Positions 52,500 through 61,547 of a stretch of 64,000 nucleotides of DNA are shown one piece after another; the first letter of the stretch is position 1; each line of letters starts with the position of its first letter. A model generated the notes under the pieces. The model saw only the letters and a list, made by a program, of their open reading frames with translations. It made no database searches and had not been told where the DNA came from. Source of the stretch: Aerobium sp039839275 (GTDB lineage: Bacteria; Pseudomonadota; Alphaproteobacteria; Rhizobiales; Rhizobiaceae). The stretch is from NCBI RefSeq assembly GCF_039839275.1, contig NZ_JBDOQP010000002.1, positions 1,302,001 to 1,366,000 of the forward strand. The letters run 5' to 3'. The position numbers and the translations under genes were made by a program.

Positions 52500-53162
52500 C
52501 TACCGGCTGCCGAAGATCGCCGAACCGACGCGCACACTGGTGGCGCCGAAGGCGATTGCGGTCTCGTAGTCACCCGACATGCCCATCGAGAGCTTTTCGA
52601 CCCCGGCGTCGCGGGCGAGCTTTTCGAGAAGTGCGAAATGCGGCCCGGGATTCTCGTCGAAGGGCGGGATCGCCATCAGCCCCTCGACGGCAATCCCGTG
52701 CACCTCGCGGCAGCGTTTCACGAAGCCGACCGCCTCGCGCGGGTCGATGCCGGCCTTTTGGTCTTCAAGCCCGGTATTGACCTGTACGTAGAGCTTCGGC
52801 GCCTTGCCCTGTTTCTTGATCTCCTTGGCGAGCTCGGCGGCGATCTTTTCGCGGTCGACGGTCTCGATGACGTCGAAGAGAGCGACGGCCTCCTTCGCCT
52901 TGTTCGACTGCAACGGGCCGATCAGATGCAGTTCGAGGTCCGGGAAGTCTTCGCGCAGAGCGGGCCATTTTCCCTGCGCCTCCTGGACGCGGTTTTCGCC
53001 GAAGACGCGCTGGCCGGCCTCGATGACGGGGCGAATGTCATCGGCGGCAAACGTCTTCGATACGGCGACGAGGGTCACCGAGCCTGCCGGACGCTTTGCT
53101 TCCTGTTCGGCCGCCGCGATATTCGCCTTGACCGTCTTCAGTCGTGAAACCGCATCGTTCAT
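52500..53162 (-). CDS. YggS/PROSC family PLP homeostasis protein
   Basis: A 220-residue YggS protein that binds pyridoxal phosphate and buffers free PLP. It has VAVSKTFAADDIRPVIEAGQRVFGENRVQEAQGK in parts (PLP Lys in VSKT), HLIGPLQSNKAKEAV, QVNTGLEDQKAGID and LSMGMSGDYETAIAFGATSVRVGSAIFG. The stop is four bases from the convergent DUF2235 gene, and it is divergent from leuS. Confidence 0.95.
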   Translation of the reverse strand: MNDAVSRLKTVKANIAAAEQEAKRPAGSVTLVAVSKTFAADDIRPVIEAGQRVFGENRVQEAQGKWPALREDFPDLELHLIGPLQSNKAKEAVALFDVIETVDREKIAAELAKEIKKQGKAPKLYVQVNTGLEDQKAGIDPREAVGFVKRCREVHGIAVEGLMAIPPFDENPGPHFALLEKLARDAGVEKLSMGMSGDYETAIAFGATSVRVGSAIFGSR

Positions 53163-53328
53163 GGTCCAAATCCGCTGTTTTCGTTGCCTGCCGGGCCGTC
53201 ATGGTTGACGGGTCCGGGAAACCGTGGTGAAGGCATGGCAACTTTCAACTTTCCCGTGACAATGCACGCGATTGTTCAAATTGCCCGATTCTGCATCGCC
53301 AGCGTCTTCTAGGTGAAAATCTAAAGCC

Positions 53329-55971
53329 ATGCCACCAGTCGAGAGATACAACCCCCGCGCATCCGAACCCAAATGGCAGAAGGCCTGGGACGCCGCACAG
53401 CTCTTCGCCACGAAGAACGATGCGCCGGGCGAGAAGTACTACGTGCTCGAGATGTTTCCCTATCCCTCGGGCCGGATCCACATGGGCCATGTGCGCAATT
53501 ATGCGATGGGCGACGTGGTCGCGCGCTACAAGCGCGCCCGGGGCTTCAACGTGCTGCACCCGATGGGGTGGGACGCCTTCGGCCTGCCGGCGGAAAACGC
53601 CGCGCGCGACAACAAGGTCAACCCGCGCGACTGGACCTACGCCAATATCGAGACGATGAAGGGCCAGTTGAAGACGATGGGCCTGTCGCTCGACTGGGCG
53701 CGCGAATTCGCGACCTGCGATCCGTCCTACTATCGCCACCAGCAGAAGATGTTCCTCGACTTCTGGAAGTCGGGGCTGGTCGAGCGCCGCAATGCCAAGG
53801 TCAACTGGGACCCGGTCGACATGACCGTGCTCGCCAACGAGCAGGTGATCGACGGCAAGGGCTGGCGCTCCGGCGCCGAGGTCGAGCAGCGTGACCTGAC
53901 GCAGTGGTTCTTCAAGATCACGTCGATGGCGCAGGACCTGCTCGACGGGCTGGATACGCTCGATCGCTGGCCGGAGAAGGTCAAGCTGATGCAGGCCAAC
54001 TGGATCGGCCGGTCCGAAGGCCTGCAACTCCGCTGGAAGCTGGACCCGGCCACCGCGCCCGCAGGCGAGAGCGAACTGGAAGTCTATACCACGCGACCCG
54101 ACACGATCTTCGGCGCTTCGTTCATGGCGATCGCGGCGGATCATCCGCTGGCGCGCAAGGCGGCCGAAAACAATCCCGCGCTCGCCGCCTTCATTGAGGA
54201 AGTGCGGCGGTCGGGCACGTCGGCCGAAGTGCTGGAGACGGCCGAGAAGAAGGGCTTCGATACCGGCATCCGTGTGGTGCATCCGTTCGACGAGAGCTGG
54301 ACGTTGCCGGTGCATGTCGCCAACTTCGTGCTGATGGATTACGGCACGGGGGCGATCTTCGGCTGCCCATCCGGCGACCAGCGCGATCTCGACTTCGCCA
54401 ACAAATACGGCCTGCCCGTCGTGCCGGTGGTCATGCCTGGCGATGCCGACGCGGCGACGTTCCAGATCACAGAGGAAGCCTATACCGGCGACGGCGTGAT
54501 GATCAATTCGCGCTTTCTCGACGGGATGAAGCCGGCGGACGCCTTCGATGAAGTCGCGCAACGGCTGTCGGGCGTGACGATCGACGGCAGGCCGCAGGCG
54601 AGCCGCAAGGTGCAGTTCCGCCTGCGCGACTGGCTGATTTCGCGCCAGCGCTACTGGGGCTGCCCCATTCCGGTCGTTCACTGCGACGATTGCGGCGCGG
54701 TGCCGGTGCCCGCTGACCAGTTGCCTGTGCTGCTGCCCGATGACGTTTCCTTCGACAGACCGGGCAATCCTCTCGACCATCATGCGACCTGGAAACATGT
54801 CGCCTGTCCGAACTGCGGCAAGGACGCGCGCCGCGACACGGACACGATGGACACGTTCGTCGACTCGTCCTGGTACTTCGCCCGGTTCACCGATCCCTGG
54901 AACGAGATGGAGCCGACGACGCTGAAATATGTCGACGGCCCTGCTGGCTGGCTGCCCGTCAACCAGTATATCGGCGGCATCGAACACGCGATCCTGCACC
55001 TTCTGTATTCGCGCTTCTTCGCCCGTGCGATGAAGGCGACGGGCCATCTCAACGTGGTCGAAGAGCCTTTCGAGGGCCTGTTCACGCAGGGCATGGTCGT
55101 TCACGAGACGTACCGGCTCGGCAGCGGCGCCAACGGGACCTGGGTAACGCCGGCGGAAGTCACCGTGTCCGAAGCGGACGGCAAACGCAGCGCGGTGCTC
55201 AATTCGAGCGGCGACCCGGTCGAGATCGGCTCGATCGAGAAGATGTCGAAGTCGAAGAAGAACGTCGTCGACCCCGACGACATCATCGCCAGCTACGGCG
55301 CCGATACGGCGCGCTGGTTCATGCTGTCGGATTCGCCGCCCGAGCGCGACGTGATCTGGACAGAGTCTGGCGTCGAGGGCGCGCATCGCTTCGTTCAGCG
55401 CGTTTGGCGCCTGGTGGCGGAGGGTGCTCCCGCGCTTGCTGGCGTCGCGCCGTCGTTCGCGCGCGAGGGCGATGCCGGGGCTGTCTCCAAGGCTACCCAC
55501 AAGACCATCAAGGCGGTCGGCGAGGACATCGAGAAGCTCGGTTTCAACAAGGCGGTCGCGCGCCTCTACGAACTCGTCAACACGCTGTCGCCATGGGTTG
55601 CTGGCGCCGCATCGGCGGACACGCCGGCAAAGGCGGCGCTGCGCGAAGCTGTCGAAGCGCTGGTCAAGATGATCGCGCCAATGACGCCGCACCTCGCCGA
55701 GGAATGTTGGGCGGAACTGGGTTGCCATGGCCTGGTGGCGAATCAGCCATGGCCGGCGTTCGATGCCGACCTCATCGTCGATGACGAAATCACCCTGCCG
55801 GTGCAGATCAACGGCAAGAAGCGCGCCGATTTGACAATCGCGCGCGACGCGGATCAATCTGCCGTCGAACAAGCGGCGCTGGCGCTCGATGTCGTGCGCG
55901 CCGCGCTGGACGGGAAATCTCCGCGCAAGGTGATCGTCGTGCCGCAAAGGATCGTCAATGTCGTCGTCTGA
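53329..55971 (+). CDS. leuS: Leucyl-tRNA synthetase
   Basis: An 880-residue class I synthetase. HMGH (residues 51-54) is the HIGH motif, the CP1 editing domain spans about 225-420, and KMSKS (638-642) is the catalytic loop. It charges tRNA-Leu and edits isoleucine and norvaline errors. Its stop codon lies inside the first codons of lptE (14-base overlap), so the two are coupled. Confidence 0.98.
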   Translation: MPPVERYNPRASEPKWQKAWDAAQLFATKNDAPGEKYYVLEMFPYPSGRIHMGHVRNYAMGDVVARYKRARGFNVLHPMGWDAFGLPAENAARDNKVNPRDWTYANIETMKGQLKTMGLSLDWAREFATCDPSYYRHQQKMFLDFWKSGLVERRNAKVNWDPVDMTVLANEQVIDGKGWRSGAEVEQRDLTQWFFKITSMAQDLLDGLDTLDRWPEKVKLMQANWIGRSEGLQLRWKLDPATAPAGESELEVYTTRPDTIFGASFMAIAADHPLARKAAENNPALAAFIEEVRRSGTSAEVLETAEKKGFDTGIRVVHPFDESWTLPVHVANFVLMDYGTGAIFGCPSGDQRDLDFANKYGLPVVPVVMPGDADAATFQITEEAYTGDGVMINSRFLDGMKPADAFDEVAQRLSGVTIDGRPQASRKVQFRLRDWLISRQRYWGCPIPVVHCDDCGAVPVPADQLPVLLPDDVSFDRPGNPLDHHATWKHVACPNCGKDARRDTDTMDTFVDSSWYFARFTDPWNEMEPTTLKYVDGPAGWLPVNQYIGGIEHAILHLLYSRFFARAMKATGHLNVVEEPFEGLFTQGMVVHETYRLGSGANGTWVTPAEVTVSEADGKRSAVLNSSGDPVEIGSIEKMSKSKKNVVDPDDIIASYGADTARWFMLSDSPPERDVIWTESGVEGAHRFVQRVWRLVAEGAPALAGVAPSFAREGDAGAVSKATHKTIKAVGEDIEKLGFNKAVARLYELVNTLSPWVAGAASADTPAKAALREAVEALVKMIAPMTPHLAEECWAELGCHGLVANQPWPAFDADLIVDDEITLPVQINGKKRADLTIARDADQSAVEQAALALDVVRAALDGKSPRKVIVVPQRIVNVVV

Positions 55972-56605
55972 TGCCGGCCCGAGGGGGCGTTTCGTGAAAG
56001 TGGCGGCAATGGCCGTGATGCTGGCATCGGTTGCCGGTTGCACGGTAACGCCGCTCTATGGCACTTCGACTGCTTCCATCTCGCCGCAGGACGGCGGTGT
56101 GGCGGCGCAACTCGCTTCGGTCGAGGTGACGGAAGCCACCGATCGAGTCGGACAGGAATTGCGCAATCACCTGATCTTCCTGCTTGGCGGAGGTGGCGGC
56201 CAGCCGGCGAATCCGGCCTACAGGCTGCAACTGGCCACCGTGGCGCATGTGTCACGCGGACCATCGATCAGCGTGTCCGACGTGACTCTGGAGCCGTCTT
56301 CCGGGTTCCTGGCGCTGCGCAGCGACTATTCGCTTGTGGAAGCGGATACCGGTCGCGTGGTGTCGGCGGGAACCCGTGCAGTGCAGGCGCCGTTCGACAA
56401 TCCTGGCCAGAACTATGCTTCCCAGCGGGCGGTGCGCGACGCGGAAAACCGCGCGGCACGCGAGCTTGCCGAGGTGTTGCGCCTCGTGGTGGCGCAGGAA
56501 CTCCAGCGGGCGACGTCAACGTCGGTTCCCGACATCGTCACGACGCCAGAGGACGTCGACCGTCGCCGCATCGGCGAAACGGGGTCGTTTCCACGGCGGC
56601 AGTGA
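55958..56605 (+). CDS. lptE: LPS-assembly lipoprotein LptE
   Basis: A 215-residue lipoprotein with signal peptide and lipobox ASVAGC, then the start of mature TVTPLYGTS, typical of LptE, the outer-membrane partner of LptD in LPS export. The middle (GQELRNHLIFLLGGGGG, YRLQLATV) matches rhizobial LptE. It overlaps leuS. The next gene in many relatives is holA (DNA polymerase III delta), but here a terminator and a leftward transaldolase follow. Confidence 0.88.
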   Translation: MSSSDAGPRGRFVKVAAMAVMLASVAGCTVTPLYGTSTASISPQDGGVAAQLASVEVTEATDRVGQELRNHLIFLLGGGGGQPANPAYRLQLATVAHVSRGPSISVSDVTLEPSSGFLALRSDYSLVEADTGRVVSAGTRAVQAPFDNPGQNYASQRAVRDAENRAARELAEVLRLVVAQELQRATSTSVPDIVTTPEDVDRRRIGETGSFPRRQ

Positions 56606-56637
56606 CAGGTCCTTCGTAGAGCAAATCCGGATAGCAG

Positions 56638-56668
56638 AACGCCGCGCAGTTTTCAGTCGCGCGGCGTT
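56638..56668. terminator. Terminator between lptE and the transaldolase gene
   Basis: A 10-bp GC-rich stem (56638-56647 with 56659-56668) with an 11-nt loop is followed by TTTCG. It lies between convergent genes. Confidence 0.82.
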
Positions 56669-56689
56669 TTCGATTGGAGGCGTAGCTAG

Positions 56690-57343
56690 TCAGCCGATGG
56701 TCTGGCCGGTCTTGGCCCAGTCAGCCAGGAAGGCCTCGAGGCCCTTGTCGGTGAGCGGATGCTTGACGAGCGCCTTGAGCGTTGCCGGGGGGACCGTGAC
56801 GACATCGGCGCCGATGAGGGCGGCCTGCTTGACGTGGTTCACGGTACGGATCGACGCGGCCAGGATCTCGGTCTTGAAATCGTAGTTGTCGTAGATAGTG
56901 CGAATCTCGGAAATCAGCTCCATGCCGTCGGTGCCCATATCGTCGATGCGGCCGACGAAGGGCGAGATGAAGCTCGCGCCGGACTTGGCGGCCAGCAGCG
57001 CCTGGTTGGCCGAGAAACACAGCGTGACGTTGACCTGGCGCCCCTCTGACGTGATTGCCTTGCAGGCCTTGAGGCCGTCGAAGGTCAGCGGCAGCTTGAT
57101 GCAGATGTTGTCGGCAATCTTGGACAGGACCGCCGCCTCGCGCATCATGCCGTCATATTCGGTCGCCACGACCTCGGCGGAAACCGGACCCGATACGATC
57201 GAACAGATTTCCTTCGTGACCTCGGTGATGTTGCCGCCGGATTTGAGGATTAGCGACGGATTGGTGGTGACACCGTCCAGCAGCCCGAGATCGTTGAGCT
57301 CGCGGATTTCCTTCACATCGGCTGTGTCGACGAAGAACTTCAT
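56690..57343 (-). CDS. Small transaldolase (fructose-6-phosphate aldolase / TalC-like)
   Basis: A 217-residue single-domain transaldolase with FVDTADVKEIRELNDLGLLDGVTTNPSL at the start (in parts), NVTLCFSANQALLAAKSG and SPFVGRIDDMG, and the Schiff-base Lys in NICIKLPLT. Transaldolases of this short type move dihydroxyacetone units in the pentose phosphate pathway; true fructose-6-phosphate aldolases look almost the same, so the exact activity is unsure. Confidence 0.93.
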   Translation of the reverse strand: MKFFVDTADVKEIRELNDLGLLDGVTTNPSLILKSGGNITEVTKEICSIVSGPVSAEVVATEYDGMMREAAVLSKIADNICIKLPLTFDGLKACKAITSEGRQVNVTLCFSANQALLAAKSGASFISPFVGRIDDMGTDGMELISEIRTIYDNYDFKTEILAASIRTVNHVKQAALIGADVVTVPPATLKALVKHPLTDKGLEAFLADWAKTGQTIG

Positions 57344-57436
57344 GGCTTTCTTCCCTGATGGTTTGCTGGCGGCTGTTGCCCGCCTGTTCTCGATCGCCCC
57401 TTGCTCTAAAGCAAGAAGCGGGCAAGGTCACGTCCG

Positions 57437-59617
57437 ATGAGCGAAGATTCGGACATGCGTCAGGTCGTCCCGGTGATGGTGCCGATGCCGGCGGAGCGGC
57501 CCTATTCCTATGCGGTCCCGACCGGCATGTCGGTCCGGCCGGGCTCGATCGTGCGGGTGCCGCTCGGACCGCGAGAAGTGGCAGGGATCGTCTGGGATAC
57601 GCCCACCGACAAGGTCGACGCCAAGAAGCTGCGGCCGATCTCGGAGGTGTTCGAGTGCCCGCCGATCGACGAACCGTCGCGCCGGTTCGTCGACTGGGTC
57701 GCAGCCTACACGCTGTCGGCGCCCGGCATGGTGGCGCGCATGTTCCTGCGCGCTCCGGCAGCGTTCGATCCCGAACCCCCGCTGGCCGGCTTGCGCTGGA
57801 CCGGCGGCGAACCCGACCGGGTGACGGCCGCGCGCACGCGTGTCCTCGAACTGGCGCGCGACGGCATGGCTTGGACCCGATCCGGCCTGGCCCATGCGGC
57901 GGGCACGTCGCTGACGGTCGTCGACGGCCTGAAGGCGCAGGGTCTGTTCGAGGAGGTGCAGATACCGGTGCCGCCGGTGGTCGCGGCACCGGACCCGGGC
58001 TACGGGGCTCCCGACCTTTCTCCCGACCAGCAGGAAGCGGCACGGGCGCTGCGTGAAAAGGCCACCGAGGGGTTTTCGGTGACGCTGATCGACGGCGTGA
58101 CGGGTTCGGGGAAGACGGAAGTCTATTTCGAGGCGATCGCGGCGGCGATCGAGGCGGGGCGGCAGGTTCTGGTGCTGGTGCCCGAGATCGCGTTGACGAC
58201 GGCCTTTCTCGACCGCTTCCATGATCGTTTCGGCGCCAAGCCGGCGGAATGGCATTCCGACCTGTCGCCGAGGATGCGCGAGCGCGTCTGGCGGCAGGTG
58301 GCGGAGGGGCGCGTCCGCGTCGTGGCGGGCGCGCGCTCGGCCCTGTTCCTGCCGTTCCGCGACCTCGGGCTCGTCGTCGTCGACGAGGAACATGACCCGG
58401 CCTACAAGCAGGAGGATCGCGTCTTCTACAATGCGCGCGACATGGCCGTCGTGCGCGGGCGCATCGGCGATTTTCCGGTCGTGCTGGCGTCGGCAACGCC
58501 ATCCGTGGAGACCCGGGTCAACGCCGCCCACGGCCGCTACGGCCGCGTCGTGCTGCCGGCACGCTTTGCGGAGGCGGCGCTGCCGGAGCTCGCCGCCATC
58601 GACATGCGCAAATCGCCTCCGGCGCGCGGCGGATTCCTGTCGCCCATCCTCCTGGAGCAAATGGAGAAGACGGTCGCGAAAGGGGAACAGGCGCTGCTGT
58701 TCCTCAACCGGCGCGGCTATGCGCCCTTGACGCTGTGCAGGGTTTGCGGGCATCGATTCCAGTGTCCGGAATGTTCGAGCTGGCTGGTCGAGCATCGGTT
58801 TCGCGGGCAACTCGTCTGTCACCACTGCGGCCACAACGAGCCGCGGCCTGAAGCCTGTCCCGCATGCGGCACGCTCGACCATCTTGTTGCCTGCGGCCCG
58901 GGCGTCGAGCGCATCGCCGAAGAGGTGGTCGCGCATTTCCCCGATGCGCGCACGATCGTGTTGTCCTCAGACATGCTTGGCGGCGTGAAACGCCTGCGAC
59001 TGGAACTGGACGCCATCGCCAAGGGCGAGGCCGACATCGTCATCGGCACGCAGCTTGTCGCCAAGGGCCACAACTTTCCCAACATGACGCTGGTCGGCGT
59101 CGTCGATGCCGATCTCGGGCTGGCCAACGGCGATCCGCGCGCCGCCGAACGTACGTTCCAACTGCTCAGCCAGGTTACGGGCCGCGCGGGCCGCACGGGC
59201 CGCAAGAGCCACGGTCTGATCCAGACCTACCAGCCGGCGCATCCGGTGATGCGGGCGATCGTGTCGGGCGATCTCGATGCCTTCTATGAGCAGGAGATCG
59301 TCGAGCGCGAGAAGGCGCATCTGCCGCCCTACGGCCGCCTTGCTTCGATCATCGTCAGCGCGGCGACGCGCGCCGAGGCCGAGGGACATGCGCGCGCGCT
59401 GCGGCGAAGCGCGCCGGCGGCAGCCGACATCGCCGTGCTTGGTCCCGCCGAAGCGCCGTTGGCGTTGATAGCCGGCCGCCACCGCTTCCGGTTGCTGGTG
59501 CACGGGGAGAAGAGTTCGGACATGCAAGCGTTCCTGCGCGCGCTTCTCGCCGCCGGGCCGAAAGTGCGCGGGTCGATCCGCGTCCAGACGGATATCGATC
59601 CTCAAAGTTTCCTGTAG
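57437..59617 (+). CDS. priA: Primosomal protein N' (helicase PriA)
   Basis: A 726-residue PriA that reloads the replisome at stalled forks. It has the N-terminal DNA-binding domain, Walker A GVTGSGKT (from residue 220), DEEH (316-319), an eight-Cys zinc region (CRVCG, CPEC, CHHCG, CPACG; about 435-482) and helicase motifs QLVAKGHNFPNMTLV and QVTGRAGRTG. It is the first of a run leading to the atp operon, an order kept in Rhizobiales. Confidence 0.97.
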   Translation: MSEDSDMRQVVPVMVPMPAERPYSYAVPTGMSVRPGSIVRVPLGPREVAGIVWDTPTDKVDAKKLRPISEVFECPPIDEPSRRFVDWVAAYTLSAPGMVARMFLRAPAAFDPEPPLAGLRWTGGEPDRVTAARTRVLELARDGMAWTRSGLAHAAGTSLTVVDGLKAQGLFEEVQIPVPPVVAAPDPGYGAPDLSPDQQEAARALREKATEGFSVTLIDGVTGSGKTEVYFEAIAAAIEAGRQVLVLVPEIALTTAFLDRFHDRFGAKPAEWHSDLSPRMRERVWRQVAEGRVRVVAGARSALFLPFRDLGLVVVDEEHDPAYKQEDRVFYNARDMAVVRGRIGDFPVVLASATPSVETRVNAAHGRYGRVVLPARFAEAALPELAAIDMRKSPPARGGFLSPILLEQMEKTVAKGEQALLFLNRRGYAPLTLCRVCGHRFQCPECSSWLVEHRFRGQLVCHHCGHNEPRPEACPACGTLDHLVACGPGVERIAEEVVAHFPDARTIVLSSDMLGGVKRLRLELDAIAKGEADIVIGTQLVAKGHNFPNMTLVGVVDADLGLANGDPRAAERTFQLLSQVTGRAGRTGRKSHGLIQTYQPAHPVMRAIVSGDLDAFYEQEIVEREKAHLPPYGRLASIIVSAATRAEAEGHARALRRSAPAAADIAVLGPAEAPLALIAGRHRFRLLVHGEKSSDMQAFLRALLAAGPKVRGSIRVQTDIDPQSFL

Positions 59618-59687
59618 CCCTTTCCGCCGTAAATTTGCTGCAAACCGGGTCGACAGACGGATTTCCCAACCGAGATCAGGTCGCCCG

Positions 59688-60293
59688 ATGTCGTCCCAGC
59701 CCGTCAACCAGAGAATGCGCATCCGGCTCCTGCAGACGGGAGGGCTGCTGCTCGTGGCTTCCCTGTTGTTCGCGCACCCCGCCTTGACGGGAGACGGGCA
59801 CGAGATGATCGAGCTCGTCGGTCTCGGGCTGGTTTCGGCCTGCGTCGCCGGGCGGATGTGGAGCATCCTGTATATCGGCTCGCGCAAGAACCAGGAGCTC
59901 GTCACCAACGGCCCATATTCGATCAGCCGCAACCCTCTCTATTTCTTCTCCGTGCTCGGCGCCGCCGGCGTTGGCCTGTTCGTCGGCTCGGTGACGCTGA
60001 CACTGATGCTGGGCCTTGCGACGTGGCTGGTGCTGGCTGCCACGGCGCGCAAGGAGGCCGCACACCTGGAGACGCTGTTTGGATCGCGCTACGCTACATA
60101 TGCGAGCCGGACACCTCTGTTCTGGCCGAACCCCACGCACTACCGGGAGGCCGGTGACGTAACCTTCTCTCCAGCCGCGCTCAAGCGCACCTTCCTCGAC
60201 GGGCTGCTGTTCTTCGCCGCGTTTCCGGCGATCGAACTCGTCGAGCATCTTCAGGATGGCGGCTATCTGCCGATCCTCTTCAGGCTTCCCTGA
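59688..60293 (+). CDS. Isoprenylcysteine carboxyl methyltransferase (ICMT) family membrane protein
   Basis: A 201-residue membrane protein with about four helices and the ICMT/PEMT-type C-terminal motif LVTNGPYSISRNPLYFF, followed by EAAHLETLFGSRYATYASRTP. These SAM-dependent membrane methyltransferases act on lipids or isoprenoid compounds; bacterial substrates are mostly unknown. It follows priA by 70 bases. Confidence 0.88.
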   Translation: MSSQPVNQRMRIRLLQTGGLLLVASLLFAHPALTGDGHEMIELVGLGLVSACVAGRMWSILYIGSRKNQELVTNGPYSISRNPLYFFSVLGAAGVGLFVGSVTLTLMLGLATWLVLAATARKEAAHLETLFGSRYATYASRTPLFWPNPTHYREAGDVTFSPAALKRTFLDGLLFFAAFPAIELVEHLQDGGYLPILFRLP

Positions 60294-60364
60294 CCGACCG
60301 TCTTCAAACGAGACAGACATCGCGCAATCGGGTATCGTCCGGCCGCGATTCGAGGGGATGAAAC

Positions 60365-60760
60365 ATGGAATTCGCGTTTCCGTGGCCGATGAGCCAGGGC
60401 GAATGGCTGGCATGGTCGGTTGCGGCCGTGACCCTGCTCTACGGCCTGTTGATGCTTTTCGCCCCGCGCCTGATGCTCAAGGCATTGCGGCTGCAGGCGG
60501 TACCGAACCATCCAGAGGCGGTCGGCGAGGCGCGTGCGACGATTTCCGGTTTCTATGTCGGCGTGGGAATGGCCTGCATCCTGCTCGCGCAGCCGCTTCT
60601 CTACCTGACGCTCGGCCTGTGCTGGGCGCTGACCGCGTTCGGCCGCGTCATCTCGATGCTGTCGGACGGCGGCAATACGCTGGCAAACTGGATCTGGCTG
60701 ATCGTGGAAGTCGTGCTGGCCGGCCTCGTGCTCGCTTTCGTGCTCGGCTTCGTCGCCTGA
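60365..60760 (+). CDS. Small multi-pass membrane protein, DUF4345-like
   Basis: A 131-residue protein with about four helices (18-38, 60-80, 82-97 and 105-130) and the pattern EARATISGFYVGVGMACIL, resembling DUF4345-type proteins found before atp operons in rhizobia. A related Agrobacterium protein has been annotated as affecting phage infection, but I cannot confirm the relationship. The function is unknown. Confidence 0.75.
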   Translation: MEFAFPWPMSQGEWLAWSVAAVTLLYGLLMLFAPRLMLKALRLQAVPNHPEAVGEARATISGFYVGVGMACILLAQPLLYLTLGLCWALTAFGRVISMLSDGGNTLANWIWLIVEVVLAGLVLAFVLGFVA

Positions 60761-60819
60761 TTCTCGGCAAAGACCGCCGGCTGCGACAAAACTGCCACAA
60801 ATCCATCTTTTGCGGCGTG

Positions 60820-60848
60820 TTGCGAGTCATGGAAGCCTGTGCTAGACG
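60820..60848 (+). promoter_or_regulatory. Candidate promoter of the atpHAG operon
   Basis: TTGCGA (60820-60825) and TAGACG (60843-60848) are spaced by 17 bp, about 140 bases before atpH. It is the best sigma-70-like match I see in the 226-bp gap. By eye only. Confidence 0.4.
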
Positions 60849-60986
60849 GCAAGCGACTTTTGACCGGCGGATGCGGCCAGCCCGTAGTCCCGGTCAGGAA
60901 ACTTCAACAAGGTCAAAGATTTAGCCAGAGTTTGACGCTCCAGCATCAAATCTTGCGGCCTGTCAGGCAGAGAGAGAAGACAGTCC

Positions 60987-61547
60987 GTGGCACAGTCTGG
61001 CTCGATGATCTCCACGGTGGCTGAACGGTATGCGGGTTCGCTCTACGAACTTGCCGCCGAGGCCAACGCGGTGGCTCAGGTGGAGAAGGATCTCGCGCGC
61101 TTCGAGGCGCTGCTGGAAGGCAGCCCCGACCTGCAGCGCTTGATCGAAAGCCCGGTGTTCTCCGCCGAGGATCAGCTCAAGGCAATATCGGCGATCCTCG
61201 ACAAGGCCGGTCAGACGGGTCTCGCAGGCAATTTCCTGCGCGTCGTCGCCCGCAACCGCCGTCTCTTCGCCGTTCCCGGAATGATCCGCGCATTCTCCGC
61301 GATTGCGGCAGCGGCGCGCGGGGAAGTGGTGGCCGACGTCACCTCCGCCCACGATCTTTCCGCCGCCCAGCAGAACGAACTGAAGGCCGCGCTGAAAAGC
61401 GTTGCCGGCAAGGACGTGACACTCAAGCTGACGGTGGATCCCTCGCTTCTCGGCGGCCTCGTCGTCAGGATTGGCTCGCGCCAGATCGACACGTCGCTCA
61501 AAACCAAACTCGCTTCGCTTAAGCTCGCACTGAAAGAGGTCGGCTGA
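60987..61547 (+). CDS. atpH: ATP synthase F1 subunit delta
   Basis: A 186-residue delta subunit joining F1 to the b stalk. It has AERYAGSLYELAAEANAV at the start and the C-terminal GGLVVRIGSRQIDTSLKTKL that identifies the family. GTG 60987 follows AGAGAGA. Its TGA overlaps the atpA ATG by one base (TGATG), so the two are coupled. First gene of atpHAG(DC). Confidence 0.97.
   Translation: MAQSGSMISTVAERYAGSLYELAAEANAVAQVEKDLARFEALLEGSPDLQRLIESPVFSAEDQLKAISAILDKAGQTGLAGNFLRVVARNRRLFAVPGMIRAFSAIAAAARGEVVADVTSAHDLSAAQQNELKAALKSVAGKDVTLKLTVDPSLLGGLVVRIGSRQIDTSLKTKLASLKLALKEVG

Noticed and set aside
53245..56043. A 932-codon open frame antisense to leuS
   Set aside because: GC-rich codon third positions keep the opposite strand open; the sense strand encodes an unmistakable leucyl-tRNA synthetase and the antisense product is Arg/His/Asp-rich with no domain.
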